Shown: piece by piece, positions 15,424 through 23,960 of the stretch
Layout: each line of letters begins with the position of its first letter
Position numbering within the stretch: the first letter of the stretch is position 1
DNA from: JBHGYD01 sp041920415
GTDB lineage: Bacteria; Bacillota; Bacilli; Bacillales; Anoxybacillaceae
NCBI GenBank assembly: GCA_041920415.1
Contig: JBHGYD010000028.1
Location: 124,001 to 188,000 of the forward strand
DNA length: 64,000 bases
Direction of reading: 5' to 3'
Program-made: the position numbers and the translations under genes
Notes under the pieces: generated by a model
What the model was told of the DNA's origin: nothing
The model's database searches: none
Seen by the model: the letters and a program-made list of their open reading frames with translations, nothing else

Positions 15424-16818
15424 TTACTCATTGCGATATTTTTTCAATCGCTCCTCTAATTCTCTTCGTTTTTCTTCCAAATCGACGTCTTGCTCCTGTT
15501 TCGTTTCGCTTTCGTTTTGACTATAATCCATGTTTAACCAATCAGGTAACATTTCTTTACGAATCACTTTTTTATTCACTTTTTTCTCTTTTTCATTCGC
15601 CCAACTTTGATATTTCTTTGCTTCCCGCTTGGCCAGCTCCATTGCTTCTTTGACGGTACGAATTTTTTTTCGCGCCCAATGGCTAGCAATTTTTTCGACA
15701 TACGCTTTCGACAGCTTCATATCCGTACGCAGCATCACATAATAAATTAATACATTGACGACGCCAGGCAGCAATTTTTGCTGGAACATAATATCTTCAA
15801 TGAGTTGCAAATCGCTCATAGAAGGTTCGGCACCACCAGAAATATCGATCAGCAACTGACGCGGTGAAATCGTTTCTAACTGCTTAATCAGTTGTTCCTC
15901 TTTTGTCGTTGGCTCCATATCAGCCATCGTCCGATACGGAAGAGGTTGGACACGTGTGCTTAAACTTGGCAGGGATTCTCCGCGCTCAAACTGATACCAG
16001 TCGCGCGCTGCCTTTCGTAACGCCTCAATATCAATGTGTTCATAAGGATCAATGACATTCATGACTAGTTTTTGCATATCAAGTGGACCAATTCCATATA
16101 AAAACGCTAATTTCTTAATTGCTTCCCTAACTTTTGCATTAATCGCTCGTTTCGGTACGATGTGAGAGGACAATCCAGCAAAAAATAACTCAAAATCAAA
16201 TACCTCATCGTCCAGCACGTAACGCTCTTCGCTTCGTCCGATGTATTCATAACCATCCGACACATGTAAATCCGCTTTCTTGTCATCGCCCATGACCGCA
16301 ACCATCTGCTCCGGATGAACAGAATAAAAAACATCGTTAAACGATCGAGTAATAGGAAAAAATTTCGTTCGGTCGATCGATGGGGTAGAAAAAAATTGTT
16401 TTAATTTTTGAAACCTTGTCTTACCAACTCGATTATAGAGGAAAACGTTCAAAACGCCATCGGTAAAAAACTGTTCCGGTGTCAGCGGTGGCTGCAGTTC
16501 GTAAATAAATTGTTTCGGGTCTTGTTCGTTGTTGACATACGTTTTTAATAAACCAATTCCTTCTAACTTTAAACGTTCATCATAAATCTCTTTCAAACTG
16601 CATTGCATGCCCGCCATTAAACTATGATGTGTCGTTTCTTCTCCCCAAAGCTGTTGTTCTAATTCTCCCCACAATGTCATGTATAAGCTGAACGCTCGGT
16701 AACCGATTAACGGTTGATACAACAACGTTAATACTTTTCGGTCAAAATCGTGCAAAATCCCATTACTGCGCACGATATAACGGTCAACAGGAATTAACTC
16801 CTTCCAATGATGTTCCAT
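15424..16818 (-). CDS. dnaB: Replication initiation and membrane attachment protein DnaB
   Basis: Bacillus DnaB (not the E. coli helicase) is a helicase co-loader that bridges oriC DNA, the membrane and DnaI. The 464-residue protein carries the N-terminal winged-helix part (WKELIPVDRYIV, LLYQPLIGYRAFSLYMTLW, about residues 4-55) and C-terminal DnaD-like helical repeats (about 300-420), ending in the YxxxIxxxW-type segment QSWANEKEKKV and WLNMDY. The ATG at 16818 is preferred because AAGGTCGAG precedes it, the family begins there, and the longer frame to 16875 crosses the nrdR terminator. It forms an operon with dnaI downstream and nrdR upstream. Confidence 0.93.
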   Translation of the reverse strand: MEHHWKELIPVDRYIVRSNGILHDFDRKVLTLLYQPLIGYRAFSLYMTLWGELEQQLWGEETTHHSLMAGMQCSLKEIYDERLKLEGIGLLKTYVNNEQDPKQFIYELQPPLTPEQFFTDGVLNVFLYNRVGKTRFQKLKQFFSTPSIDRTKFFPITRSFNDVFYSVHPEQMVAVMGDDKKADLHVSDGYEYIGRSEERYVLDDEVFDFELFFAGLSSHIVPKRAINAKVREAIKKLAFLYGIGPLDMQKLVMNVIDPYEHIDIEALRKAARDWYQFERGESLPSLSTRVQPLPYRTMADMEPTTKEEQLIKQLETISPRQLLIDISGGAEPSMSDLQLIEDIMFQQKLLPGVVNVLIYYVMLRTDMKLSKAYVEKIASHWARKKIRTVKEAMELAKREAKKYQSWANEKEKKVNKKVIRKEMLPDWLNMDYSQNESETKQEQDVDLEEKRRELEERLKKYRNE

Positions 16819-16849
16819 ACTCTCGACCTTCCAATATCGTTTTTCGATA

Positions 16850-16886
16850 CTAAAAAAAGGGCTTACCTTCACCACTTAAGCCCTTT
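16850..16886 (-). terminator. Terminator between nrdR and dnaB
   Basis: Minus-strand stem AAAGGGCTTA/TAAGCCCTTT followed by a T-run; the 5' arm overlaps the nrdR stop. It may be an attenuator rather than a full stop, because dnaB follows within 35 bases with no obvious separate promoter. Confidence 0.75.
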
Positions 16887-17346
16887 AGCGCTGTTCCTTT
16901 TTAATCAGTTCTTTCAATTCTTCAATAAATACATTCAAATCTTTAAACTGCCGGTAAACAGAGGCAAACCGAACATAAGCAACTTCGTCCACTTTCGATA
17001 GACGTTCCATCACCATTTCGCCGATTGTTTCGCTCTTCACTTCCGCCACTCCCCGATTGCGTAACTCCTTTTCAATCTCTTGGGTAATTTGTTCAAGCTG
17101 CTCTAGCGCAACAGGGCGTTTTTCGCACGCTTTAATTAAGCCACGTAAAATTTTTTCGCGGCTAAACTCTTCTCGCGTTCCTTCTTTTTTCACAACAATG
17201 AGTGGCATCTCTTCGACCTTTTCAAATGTCGTAAAGCGATAGTGGCATTGCTCACATTCTCTTCTGCGCCGAATCGACCGACCTTCATCAACAGGACGAG
17301 AGTCCAATACCCTCGTGCCATTATGTTGGCATGATGGACATTTCAT
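16885..17346 (-). CDS. nrdR: Transcriptional repressor NrdR
   Basis: NrdR senses ATP/dATP and represses ribonucleotide reductase genes. The 153-residue protein has the full family layout: zinc ribbon at the N-terminus (CPSCQHNGTRVLDSR, then CEQCHYRF, four Cys ligands), followed by an ATP-cone domain (about residues 47-140; VKKEGTREEFSREKI). The start MKCPSCQHNG is invariant in the family and has GGAG-like bases upstream. In Bacillus it is the first gene of nrdR-dnaB-dnaI, linking dNTP supply to replication initiation; the same order is present here. Confidence 0.97.
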   Translation of the reverse strand: MKCPSCQHNGTRVLDSRPVDEGRSIRRRRECEQCHYRFTTFEKVEEMPLIVVKKEGTREEFSREKILRGLIKACEKRPVALEQLEQITQEIEKELRNRGVAEVKSETIGEMVMERLSKVDEVAYVRFASVYRQFKDLNVFIEELKELIKKEQR

Positions 17347-17414
17347 ATAACCAGCTCCGTTTTAATTCTTACTTTTATCATAACGAAACAACCGGCAGCG
17401 GACAAGCCGTTTCC

Positions 17415-17813
17415 TTATCCATTGATTCCTGATCCAATATAAGGAAGACGTTGGTTTAATTTGTTGTATAAGTCTAAAATCACCCGTCGGCTCCAACCAA
17501 AATCAAATGGCAACACTTTCGTATCTGTCGTCACGGAAAAATCAATTGCTGTTTCAAACGGACGAACAGAAATAACGGTAATCACAATAAACGCTTTTTT
17601 TCCACGTCGAGTGGTAACGCTAAATTCTCCTCGTTCTTCAGAAACCGATAACAATTCATAATCAGGTGAAGACTCGATCAGTTCCTTAACAACCTTGATA
17701 GCGTTTGTGTTCGTCGTTTTATAGTAGCGGCTTCTCAATTGCTCATCTTCATGGTTTTCCCGCGTTTCACAATGATTCGTCAGTGCATACTTTAACTTGT
17801 TCCAAACGCTCAT
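17415..17813 (-). CDS. Conserved-looking hypothetical protein, 132 aa
   Basis: I do not recognise the family. The 132 residues have no signal peptide or membrane helix. A charged N-terminus with YKTTNTNAIKVVKELI (about 31-46) is followed by alternating hydrophobic stretches (YELLSVSEE, GEFSVTTRRGKKAFIVITVISV, AIDFSVTTDT), which suggests an alpha plus beta fold with four to five strands, and a C-terminal helix (RRVILDLYNKLNQRL). Codon usage and ribosome site (AAGGAAG next to the ATG, GGAG further up) resemble the neighbours, so it is probably a real gene. It lies alone between nrdR and speD, where B. subtilis has no clear counterpart that I can name. Confidence 0.68.
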   Translation of the reverse strand: MSVWNKLKYALTNHCETRENHEDEQLRSRYYKTTNTNAIKVVKELIESSPDYELLSVSEERGEFSVTTRRGKKAFIVITVISVRPFETAIDFSVTTDTKVLPFDFGWSRRVILDLYNKLNQRLPYIGSGING

Positions 17814-17884
17814 CTTCCTTGCCGCTCCTTACACCACCATATTTACTATTATCATACCATCACTTGTCTGTATATGTACAATGT

Positions 17885-17918
17885 AAAAAAAGAGGTGCAG
17901 AATCTACACCTCTTTTTG
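17885..17918 (-). terminator. Terminator of speD
   Basis: Minus-strand stem AAAAGAGGTG/CACCTCTTTT with a short loop, then a T-run, immediately after the speD stop. Confidence 0.85.
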
Positions 17919-17931
17919 TTCCCATTATTAT

Positions 17932-18306
17932 TTACAGAGCTTTTGCTTTTTTTACTTCGATTGGACCCATGCCACGCGGAAGTTCAATCGTTTCACGCGT
18001 TTGTGCACCTAATGCTTCGGCGATATAATCAGCCGCAATGGTTGGATCTAAGTGTCCGCAAGTATAAACGTCGATGCTAGCATATCCATGTTCTGGGAAG
18101 CTGTGAATCGTTAAGTGAGATTCAGAAATAATAACAACACCGCTTACTCCTTGTGGTGCAAACTTATGGAATGCTACCTCACGAATTTCAGCACCTGATT
18201 TTAATGCCGCATCAACAAATGTTTTTTCAATGAATTCAATATCGTTCAGCTTATCAAAATCGCATCCCCATAATTCTGAGATAACGTGACGACCCATTGT
18301 GTCCAT
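17932..18306 (-). CDS. speD: S-adenosylmethionine decarboxylase proenzyme
   Basis: Decarboxylates S-adenosylmethionine to supply the aminopropyl group for spermidine; thermophiles rely heavily on polyamines. The 124-residue proenzyme (class 1b, Bacillus/Thermotoga type) is cut between Glu62 and Ser63 in IISESHLTIHSFPEHG, and Ser63 becomes the pyruvoyl cofactor. The conserved His (HSFPEHG) and Cys (DVYTCGH) needed for processing and catalysis are present. Translation starts at the ATG at 18306 with AAGGGGGAT upstream; the MxTMGRHVISELWGCD start is that of the family. A 150-base leader with paired segments lies upstream. It is a single gene with its own terminator. Confidence 0.96.
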   Translation of the reverse strand: MDTMGRHVISELWGCDFDKLNDIEFIEKTFVDAALKSGAEIREVAFHKFAPQGVSGVVIISESHLTIHSFPEHGYASIDVYTCGHLDPTIAADYIAEALGAQTRETIELPRGMGPIEVKKAKAL

Positions 18307-18455
18307 CCAAATGATCCCCCTTTAACAAATTTTCAAAAAAATAAACATGAATTTCTTCTGCATAATGGCATGTATAACTACCACGGGGGAAAGTTAGTCC
18401 AAAGAGGTCCTAACCCTTTAAGTAGTCACATTACCGTGCGTTTAAGAAGTTCACG
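18307..18455 (-). promoter_or_regulatory. speD leader RNA with nested hairpin
   Basis: About 150 bases separate the inferred transcription start from speD. On the minus strand CACGG (18434-18438) can pair with CCGTG (18382-18386), enclosing a hairpin GTTAG-GA-CC, loop, GG-A-CTAAC (18393-18414). The gene's ribosome site is about 65 bases further down. Two nested helices in an otherwise A+T-rich leader suggest a regulatory RNA, but no known class is recognised and no fold was computed. Confidence 0.4.
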
Positions 18456-18461
18456 AAACAT

Positions 18462-18490
18462 AGTATACTTTGTTTGTTTTTTTTTTGCAA
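18462..18490 (-). promoter_or_regulatory. Sigma-A promoter of speD
   Basis: Minus strand: -35 TTGCAA (18485-18490), 17 A-rich bases, -10 TATACT (18462-18467). Confidence 0.7.
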
Positions 18491-18579
18491 CACACTTTTT
18501 AAATTTTTTTGTTAAAAGCGCACTTTTTATAGGAATTTACTTATTACTTTACCATTTCATTTTACTTATGAAATAAATA

Positions 18580-18612
18580 GTAAAAGCGCTGATCGCTACC
18601 ATCAGCGCTTTA
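18580..18612 (-). terminator. Terminator of gapB
   Basis: Stem AAAAGCGCTGAT/ATCAGCGCTTT with loop GGTAGCG on the minus strand, then TTTTACTATTT, five bases after the gapB stop. Confidence 0.8.
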
Positions 18613-18616
18613 TGTT

Positions 18617-19645
18617 TTAAGCATTCACTTGAAGTCTTTCCATCATTTTGCTTGCTACTAAATTTGCTAAGTCAACCACTCGACATGAATAACCCCATTC
18701 GTTGTCATACCATGCGAGCACTTTTACTTTTCTTCCTTCCATCACCATGGTTGATAATCCATCAATAATCGCTGAATGCGGATTTGTATTAAAGTCGATA
18801 GAAACAAGCGGTTCTGTCGTAAAATCGAGAATTCCTTGTAACGGTCCGTTTGCAGCACGAATGAATGCTTCATTCACTTCTTCCACCGTTACATCTTGTT
18901 TGACGTCCACCACTAAATCAACTAAAGACACATTTGGCGTTGGAACGCGGAGCGCCATTCCGTGCAATTTTCCTTTTAAGTGCGGCAGTACTAGTGACAA
19001 CGCTTTCGCTGCACCTGTTGTCGTTGGGATAATCGATTGTGCACAAGAACGAGCACGACGTAAATCTTTGTGTGGATTATCGATATTTTTTTGGTCATTT
19101 GTATAGGCATGAACGGTTGTCATAAGACCATTTTCAATTCCAAAAGCTTCATCAAGCACTTTTACAACGGGAGCAAGGCAGTTCGTTGTACAAGAGGCGT
19201 TCGAAATAATGAAATGGTTCTCAATGTCTAACATTTCTTCATTAACGCCCATCACAATGGTCACATCTTCATTTTTTCCAGGTGCTGTTAAAATCACGCG
19301 CTTTGCTCCTGCTTCTAAGTGAAGACTTGCTTTTTCTTTTGAATTAAATTTTCCTGTTGCCTCGATAACAATATCGATATCAAGTTCTTTCCACGGAAGT
19401 TCTTTCGGATCGCGTGAATTCAATAACATTACTTTTTTTCCGTTGACAAGAAGACCATCTTCTAACGGAATGACTTCCCCGGAAAACTTCCCATGATTGG
19501 AATCATATTTTATTAAATGAGCCAATGTTTCGGCTGGATAACTCGCATTAACCGCAACGATCTCTAAGTTTTCTGAATCAATCGCGTTACGGAATACCAT
19601 TCTTCCGATTCTTCCAAACCCATTAATCGCTACTTTTGCTTTCAT
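18617..19645 (-). CDS. gapB: Gluconeogenic glyceraldehyde-3-phosphate dehydrogenase GapB
   Basis: GapB runs the GAPDH reaction in the gluconeogenic direction, preferably with NADP. The 342-residue protein has the N-terminal Rossmann motif INGFGRIGRMVFRN and the catalytic SNASCTTNCLAPV with Cys152. After the second strand the sequence is AVNASYPAE; the glycolytic enzyme GapA has an Asp here (VNDLT) that selects NAD, so its absence supports NADP use. The ATG has AAGGGGAG upstream. In B. subtilis gapB is repressed by CcpN during growth on sugar; two matching motifs lie in the upstream region. Position next to speD is conserved. Confidence 0.94.
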   Translation of the reverse strand: MKAKVAINGFGRIGRMVFRNAIDSENLEIVAVNASYPAETLAHLIKYDSNHGKFSGEVIPLEDGLLVNGKKVMLLNSRDPKELPWKELDIDIVIEATGKFNSKEKASLHLEAGAKRVILTAPGKNEDVTIVMGVNEEMLDIENHFIISNASCTTNCLAPVVKVLDEAFGIENGLMTTVHAYTNDQKNIDNPHKDLRRARSCAQSIIPTTTGAAKALSLVLPHLKGKLHGMALRVPTPNVSLVDLVVDVKQDVTVEEVNEAFIRAANGPLQGILDFTTEPLVSIDFNTNPHSAIIDGLSTMVMEGRKVKVLAWYDNEWGYSCRVVDLANLVASKMMERLQVNA

Positions 19646-19663
19646 TCGTTTTCTCCCCTTATA

Positions 19664-19708
19664 TATGCTATACTAATTAACGGTCGTTTGTATAATTAGT
19701 ATAACATA
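19664..19708 (-). promoter_or_regulatory. Inverted pair of CcpN-type operators at gapB
   Basis: TATGCTATACT on the plus strand (19664-19674) and TATGTTATACT on the minus strand (19698-19708) both fit TRTGHYATAYW, the motif described for the gluconeogenic repressor CcpN. They lie 19-63 bases upstream of gapB, over the likely promoter. CcpN itself is not in the window. Confidence 0.65.
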
Positions 19709-19747
19709 TTTTAATAGTTTGTGGAGAGAAAATAACATAAAAATAAT

Positions 19748-19780
19748 AAAAAAGGCGTCCTAAATTTTATAGGACGCCCC
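19748..19780 (-). terminator. Terminator of polA-mutM-coaE
   Basis: Minus-strand arms GGCGTCCTAT/TAGGACGCC followed by six T. The coaE stop codon lies inside the stem. Confidence 0.85.
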
Positions 19781-20366
19781 ACCTCATTAAAATATGCACT
19801 AACTGCTGCTTCGTTTTTTCAATTGTTTCATTATTGTCAATCACCGCATCAGCTTTAGCAACTTTTTCGATTAAAGGCATTTGTGCGTTTATTCTTGCCA
19901 TCGCTTCTTCTTTAGAAAATCCATTACGCTTCATCAGTCGCTCTAGCTGAATATGTTCATCGACGTACACAACAATAATTTTATCAACAAGACGCGTTAA
20001 CCCGCTTTCAAATAAAAGCGGGATATCAAGGACAATGGTCTTTTCCCCGCTATTGATATACGCTTCTTTTTGCGCAATCATGTTTTTACGAATAGCCGGA
20101 TGGACGATTGCGTTTAATTTTTTTCGTTTTTCTTCATCATGAAAGACGATTTGCCCAAGTTTCGCACGGTTAATTTCTCCATTTTCTTGAAGAATGTCGC
20201 GACCGAACGTTTCAATAATTTGAATATACGCTTCTTTTCCAATTTCAACGACTTCGCGGGCAACTTGATCGGCATCAATGACAGGGATGCCGAGTTCCCG
20301 CAACATCTGTGCGACGGTGCTTTTTCCGCTCGCAATACCACCCGTTAGTCCGATCGTTAACGCCAT
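19767..20366 (-). CDS. coaE: Dephospho-CoA kinase
   Basis: Performs the last step of coenzyme A synthesis, phosphorylating the 3'-OH of dephospho-CoA with ATP. The 199-residue P-loop kinase begins ALTIGLTGGIASGKSTVA (Walker A, residues 9-16), has the substrate motif VIDADQVAREVV, KLNAIVHPAIR and the lid segment with RNGFSKEEAMARINAQ. The ATG at 20366 has GGGGGTGGGG directly upstream; a longer start is not supported. It follows mutM by 28 bases in the polA-mutM-coaE operon; the ytaF gene found between them in B. subtilis is missing here. Confidence 0.95.
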   Translation of the reverse strand: MALTIGLTGGIASGKSTVAQMLRELGIPVIDADQVAREVVEIGKEAYIQIIETFGRDILQENGEINRAKLGQIVFHDEEKRKKLNAIVHPAIRKNMIAQKEAYINSGEKTIVLDIPLLFESGLTRLVDKIIVVYVDEHIQLERLMKRNGFSKEEAMARINAQMPLIEKVAKADAVIDNNETIEKTKQQLVHILMRWGVL

Positions 20367-20394
20367 TTCCCCACCCCCTATCATTCAATATCAT

Positions 20395-21219
20395 TTATAG
20401 TTGGCATCGCTCACAATAATGCGTACCGCGACCGCCGACAACGATTTTTTGGATGGGTTGTCCGCATTTTAGACACGGCTCTCCTTTACGCCCGTATACG
20501 AATAGTTGAAGCTGAAACATGCCGGGTTCTCCTTGAGTATTGACGTATGATCGCACCGTGCTGCCCCCTTTTTCAATCGCTTCTTCTAACGTCAAGACAA
20601 TTTCGCGATGAAGGCGATGAATCTCTTCCTCTTGCAAGGAATGAGCGGGACGTTCTGGATGAATTCCAGCGCGAAACAACACCTCGTCGACATAAATATT
20701 CCCAAGCCCGACCACAACGGTTTGATCAAGAAGCACATTTTTTATTTTTCGATTCGTTTTTTGGAGCTTGTCGGCAAAAAATTCCCAAGTGAATGATTTA
20801 GAAAACGGCTCCGGTCCAAGTTGGGACAAAGGCAATTCTTGTTCTTCTTCTCCTTTTTTCGATACATGCATCGTGCCGAATTTTCGTACATCGCGATAGC
20901 GTAATTCTGTACCATCGGTAAATTGAAAAATAACGTGCGTATGCGGCTCGAGCGGTGCCTCGGTTGTTTGCAAGAGGTAACGTCCTTCCATTCGCAAATG
21001 GGATACAAGGACGTGCTCATCTAAAAGGAATTTCAGAAATTTCCCGCGCCGTCCGATATCATGAATCGTTTGCTCTTTTAATATCTCAATAAATTGTGTT
21101 ACATCATTCGGTCTTTTAATGATGTTCGGCCAAAATACTTTTATATCTTGAATTGTTTTTCCAACTGTTAACGGAATAAGCGTTCGTCTGATCGTCTCGA
21201 CTTCTGGCAATTCTGGCAC
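20395..21219 (-). CDS. mutM: Formamidopyrimidine-DNA glycosylase MutM (Fpg)
   Basis: Bifunctional DNA glycosylase/AP lyase that removes 8-oxoguanine and formamidopyrimidines. The GTG start at 21219 gives a 274-residue protein beginning (M)PELPEVETIRRTL; Pro2 becomes the catalytic N-terminal amine and Glu3 assists, so this start is essential. The conserved Lys is in RRGKFLKFLLD, the helix-two-turn-helix in GLGNIYVDEVLFRAGIHP, and the C-terminal zinc finger shows CLKCGQPI and YCERCQ. The length equals the well-studied G. stearothermophilus MutM. It lies 14 bases after polA, a natural repair pairing. Confidence 0.96.
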   Translation of the reverse strand: MPELPEVETIRRTLIPLTVGKTIQDIKVFWPNIIKRPNDVTQFIEILKEQTIHDIGRRGKFLKFLLDEHVLVSHLRMEGRYLLQTTEAPLEPHTHVIFQFTDGTELRYRDVRKFGTMHVSKKGEEEQELPLSQLGPEPFSKSFTWEFFADKLQKTNRKIKNVLLDQTVVVGLGNIYVDEVLFRAGIHPERPAHSLQEEEIHRLHREIVLTLEEAIEKGGSTVRSYVNTQGEPGMFQLQLFVYGRKGEPCLKCGQPIQKIVVGGRGTHYCERCQL

Positions 21220-21233
21220 TGTTATCACTTCCT

Positions 21234-23867
21234 TTATTTCGCATCATACCATGTTGGTCCGAAATGATAATCAACTTTCAGTGGTACTTTTAATTCAATC
21301 GCATGTTCCATCACTTCAGGGACAATTTGTTCTAAACGCTCCACTTCTGCTTTTGGCGCCTCTAAAATCAATTCATCGTGCACCTGTAATAAGATTCTTG
21401 CTTGGAGCTTCTCTTCTTTTAGGCGTTGTGCCAAATCAATCATCGCTTTTTTGATAATGTCAGCCGCGCTTCCTTGAATTGGTGTGTTCATTGCTGTTCT
21501 CTCAGCAAAGCTGCGCAAGTTAAAATTGCGGCTTGTAATGTCCGGCAAATAGCGGCGGCGATGTAACAGCGTCGTGACATATCCTTTTTGCTTTGCCTGC
21601 TGTACAATCTCTTCCATATATTGCTTTACACCAGGGAAGCTTGCAAAATAACGCTCAATAAACTGTGCGGCTTCTTTCCGGGTAATATTTAGGTTTTGCG
21701 ACAGTCCGTAATCGCTGATGCCATATACAATTCCAAAGTTGACCGCTTTCGCTTGGCGGCGCATGTTCGCAGTTACTTCTTCTTCTTTCACATGGAATAC
21801 ATCCATCGCTGTTTTCGTATGAATGTCTAAATCTTTGACGAAAGCTTCAATTAAGTTTTCATCGTTGGCGATGTGAGCAAGCACGCGCAATTCAATTTGC
21901 GAATAGTCTGCTGCAAAAATAACCCAGTCAGGCTGTGACGGCACAAACGCCTGGCGGATTTTTCTTCCCTCTTCTAAACGGATCGGAATATTTTGCAGGT
22001 TAGGTTCTGTCGAACTTAAACGCCCCGTTTGTGTAAGCGCCTGATTGAAGATGGTATGCACTTTATTTGTATCTTTATGAACGACTTTTAAAAGACCTTC
22101 AATATATGTCGATTGAATTTTTCCTAATTGACGGTAATGTAAAATCTTTTCGACAATTTCATGATATGGAGCAAGCTTTTCAAGGACATCCGCTGACGTG
22201 GAATATCCTGTCTTCGTTTTCTTAATAACAGGTAAATTCAGTTTTTCAAATAAAATGACACCCAATTGCTTCGGCGAGTTAATATTAAATTCTTGTCCGG
22301 CGAGCTCGTATATTTTTTGTTCAATTTCTTTTAGCTGTTCCGTTAGCTCCTCTCCCATTTTCTTTAAGCGGTCGACGTCAATTTTTACGCCTGTAAACTC
22401 CATGTCCGCGAGAATAAACGTTAATGGCAGCTCTAGCTCCATAAATAACTCATATTGTTCGTTTTCTTGTAACTCTTGGACAAACTGATGTTGCAGCTCG
22501 TAAATCGCTAACGCTTTTCGGACAAGATGCTCGGCAAGAACATTCACGTTTGGAACGCTCTGTTTGGCCCCTTTTCCGTACACCGTTTCATCGGTTTGCA
22601 CATTAGTATAACCTTTTATTTTTGCGATCGAAGCGATATCTTCCGTTGATTCGGAAGGATTGAGAATATAAGAGGCGATAAGCAAATCAAATTCAATTCC
22701 TTTTAGATGGATACCGTGCCACTTTAAAGCAACAATCGCCCTTTTCGCATCAAATACACTCTTTTTCTGACGTTCATCTTCAAGCCAATGTTTAAACGTC
22801 TCTGAAGCAAAGGCCGTTTCCGTTGAAATAAAAAACTTTCCTTTCTCATTGACAACCGCAAACCCAAGAATCGGTGCTTTATGATAGTTGCTTTCCAACA
22901 CTTCAACAATGAGAGCGGAGTGATTAGATAATAGCTCATCAGTTACTTCAGTGACAAACGTGTACTTAATTTCATGCAACTCTGCTTGTTCTTGAACTTC
23001 TTCTCTTTGTCCTATTTTGCTTAACAAAGAGTTGAAGCCAAGCTCTTTAAATAACGCGACGACTTTTTCAATGTCATATCCTTTATACTCTGTATCTTCG
23101 AGTGAAATTTCTAAAGGTGCTTCGCGCAAAATCGTGGCTAATTCTTTGCTCATCAGCGCTTGCTCACGATGCTCTTCCAATTTTTCCTTCAGCTTTTTTC
23201 CGCTCACTTTATCAAGGGAATTCAGCAAGTTTTCAATGGTGCCAAACTCTTTTAATAATTTCAATGCCGTTTTTTCTCCAACCCCCGGAACACCTGGAAT
23301 ATTATCAGACGCATCTCCCATTAACCCTTTTAAATCGATGATTTGCTTCGGAGTAATTCCGTACTTTTCCATGACAAATTCCGGTGTATACGAATCAACA
23401 TCGGTAATTCCTTTTCTCGTAATATCAACAGTCACACGATCTGATGCTAACTGCGTTAAGTCGCGGTCTCCTGAAATGATTTTTACGTCAAATCCTTCTT
23501 TAGCGGCTTGCAAGGATAAAGTTCCAATAATATCATCCGCTTCGTAGTTTTCTAATTCATAAGTACAGATTTGATAGGAAGCAAGCAGTTCCCGCAAAAA
23601 CGGAAATTGTTCTGATAGTTCCGGCGGCGTTTTTTGCCGTCCTCCTTTGTATTCGCTGTATGTTTTGTGGCGAAATGTTGTTTTGCCTGCATCAAACGCA
23701 ACAAGCATATGCGTCGGTTGTTCTTCCTCCAAAATTTTCATTAGCATCATTGTAAATCCGTAAATCGCGTTCGTATGGATTCCTTTCTCATTATGTAAAA
23801 GCGGCAACGCAAAAAAAGCGCGGTACGCAATGCTATTTCCGTCAATTAATACGAGTTTCTTTTTCAA
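21234..23867 (-). CDS. polA: DNA polymerase I, Bst type
   Basis: Family A polymerase for Okazaki-fragment maturation and excision repair. The TTG start at 23867, with AGGGGGGAACG upstream and KKKLVLIDGNSIAYRAFF following, gives 877 residues; an open stretch upstream crosses a terminator and is not coding. Domains: 5' nuclease (1 to about 300, DAGKTTFRHK, GDRDLTQL, GLMGDASDNIPGVPG), a degenerate 3'-5' exonuclease fold (about 300-470), and the polymerase (about 470-877) with motif A DYSQIELRVLAHI, motif B RRQAKAVNFGIVYG and motif C QVHDELILE. In the exonuclease fold the first metal motif is LIVEVLES instead of a D-x-E pair, so proofreading is probably absent, as in other Bacillus/Geobacillus Pol I enzymes. 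Confidence 0.96.
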   Translation of the reverse strand: MKKKLVLIDGNSIAYRAFFALPLLHNEKGIHTNAIYGFTMMLMKILEEEQPTHMLVAFDAGKTTFRHKTYSEYKGGRQKTPPELSEQFPFLRELLASYQICTYELENYEADDIIGTLSLQAAKEGFDVKIISGDRDLTQLASDRVTVDITRKGITDVDSYTPEFVMEKYGITPKQIIDLKGLMGDASDNIPGVPGVGEKTALKLLKEFGTIENLLNSLDKVSGKKLKEKLEEHREQALMSKELATILREAPLEISLEDTEYKGYDIEKVVALFKELGFNSLLSKIGQREEVQEQAELHEIKYTFVTEVTDELLSNHSALIVEVLESNYHKAPILGFAVVNEKGKFFISTETAFASETFKHWLEDERQKKSVFDAKRAIVALKWHGIHLKGIEFDLLIASYILNPSESTEDIASIAKIKGYTNVQTDETVYGKGAKQSVPNVNVLAEHLVRKALAIYELQHQFVQELQENEQYELFMELELPLTFILADMEFTGVKIDVDRLKKMGEELTEQLKEIEQKIYELAGQEFNINSPKQLGVILFEKLNLPVIKKTKTGYSTSADVLEKLAPYHEIVEKILHYRQLGKIQSTYIEGLLKVVHKDTNKVHTIFNQALTQTGRLSSTEPNLQNIPIRLEEGRKIRQAFVPSQPDWVIFAADYSQIELRVLAHIANDENLIEAFVKDLDIHTKTAMDVFHVKEEEVTANMRRQAKAVNFGIVYGISDYGLSQNLNITRKEAAQFIERYFASFPGVKQYMEEIVQQAKQKGYVTTLLHRRRYLPDITSRNFNLRSFAERTAMNTPIQGSAADIIKKAMIDLAQRLKEEKLQARILLQVHDELILEAPKAEVERLEQIVPEVMEHAIELKVPLKVDYHFGPTWYDAK

Positions 23868-23921
23868 AACGTTCCCCCCTAAAAACAATCTTGTACTTAT
23901 TGTAACACGATTCATTCGATA

Positions 23922-23960
23922 AATAAAAAAAGACGAGAACGTTTTTTCGTTCTCGCCTCT
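23922..23960 (-). terminator. Terminator downstream of phoR
   Basis: Minus-strand CGTTCTCG-type hairpin (GAGAACG, six-base A loop, CGTTCTCG) with a seven-T run, about 97 bases after phoR and 55 bases before polA. Confidence 0.75.

Noticed and set aside
18333..18371. Short upstream frame (12 codons) in the speD leader
   Set aside because: The ATG at 18371 has no ribosome site and the encoded peptide has no polyamine-leader-like feature.
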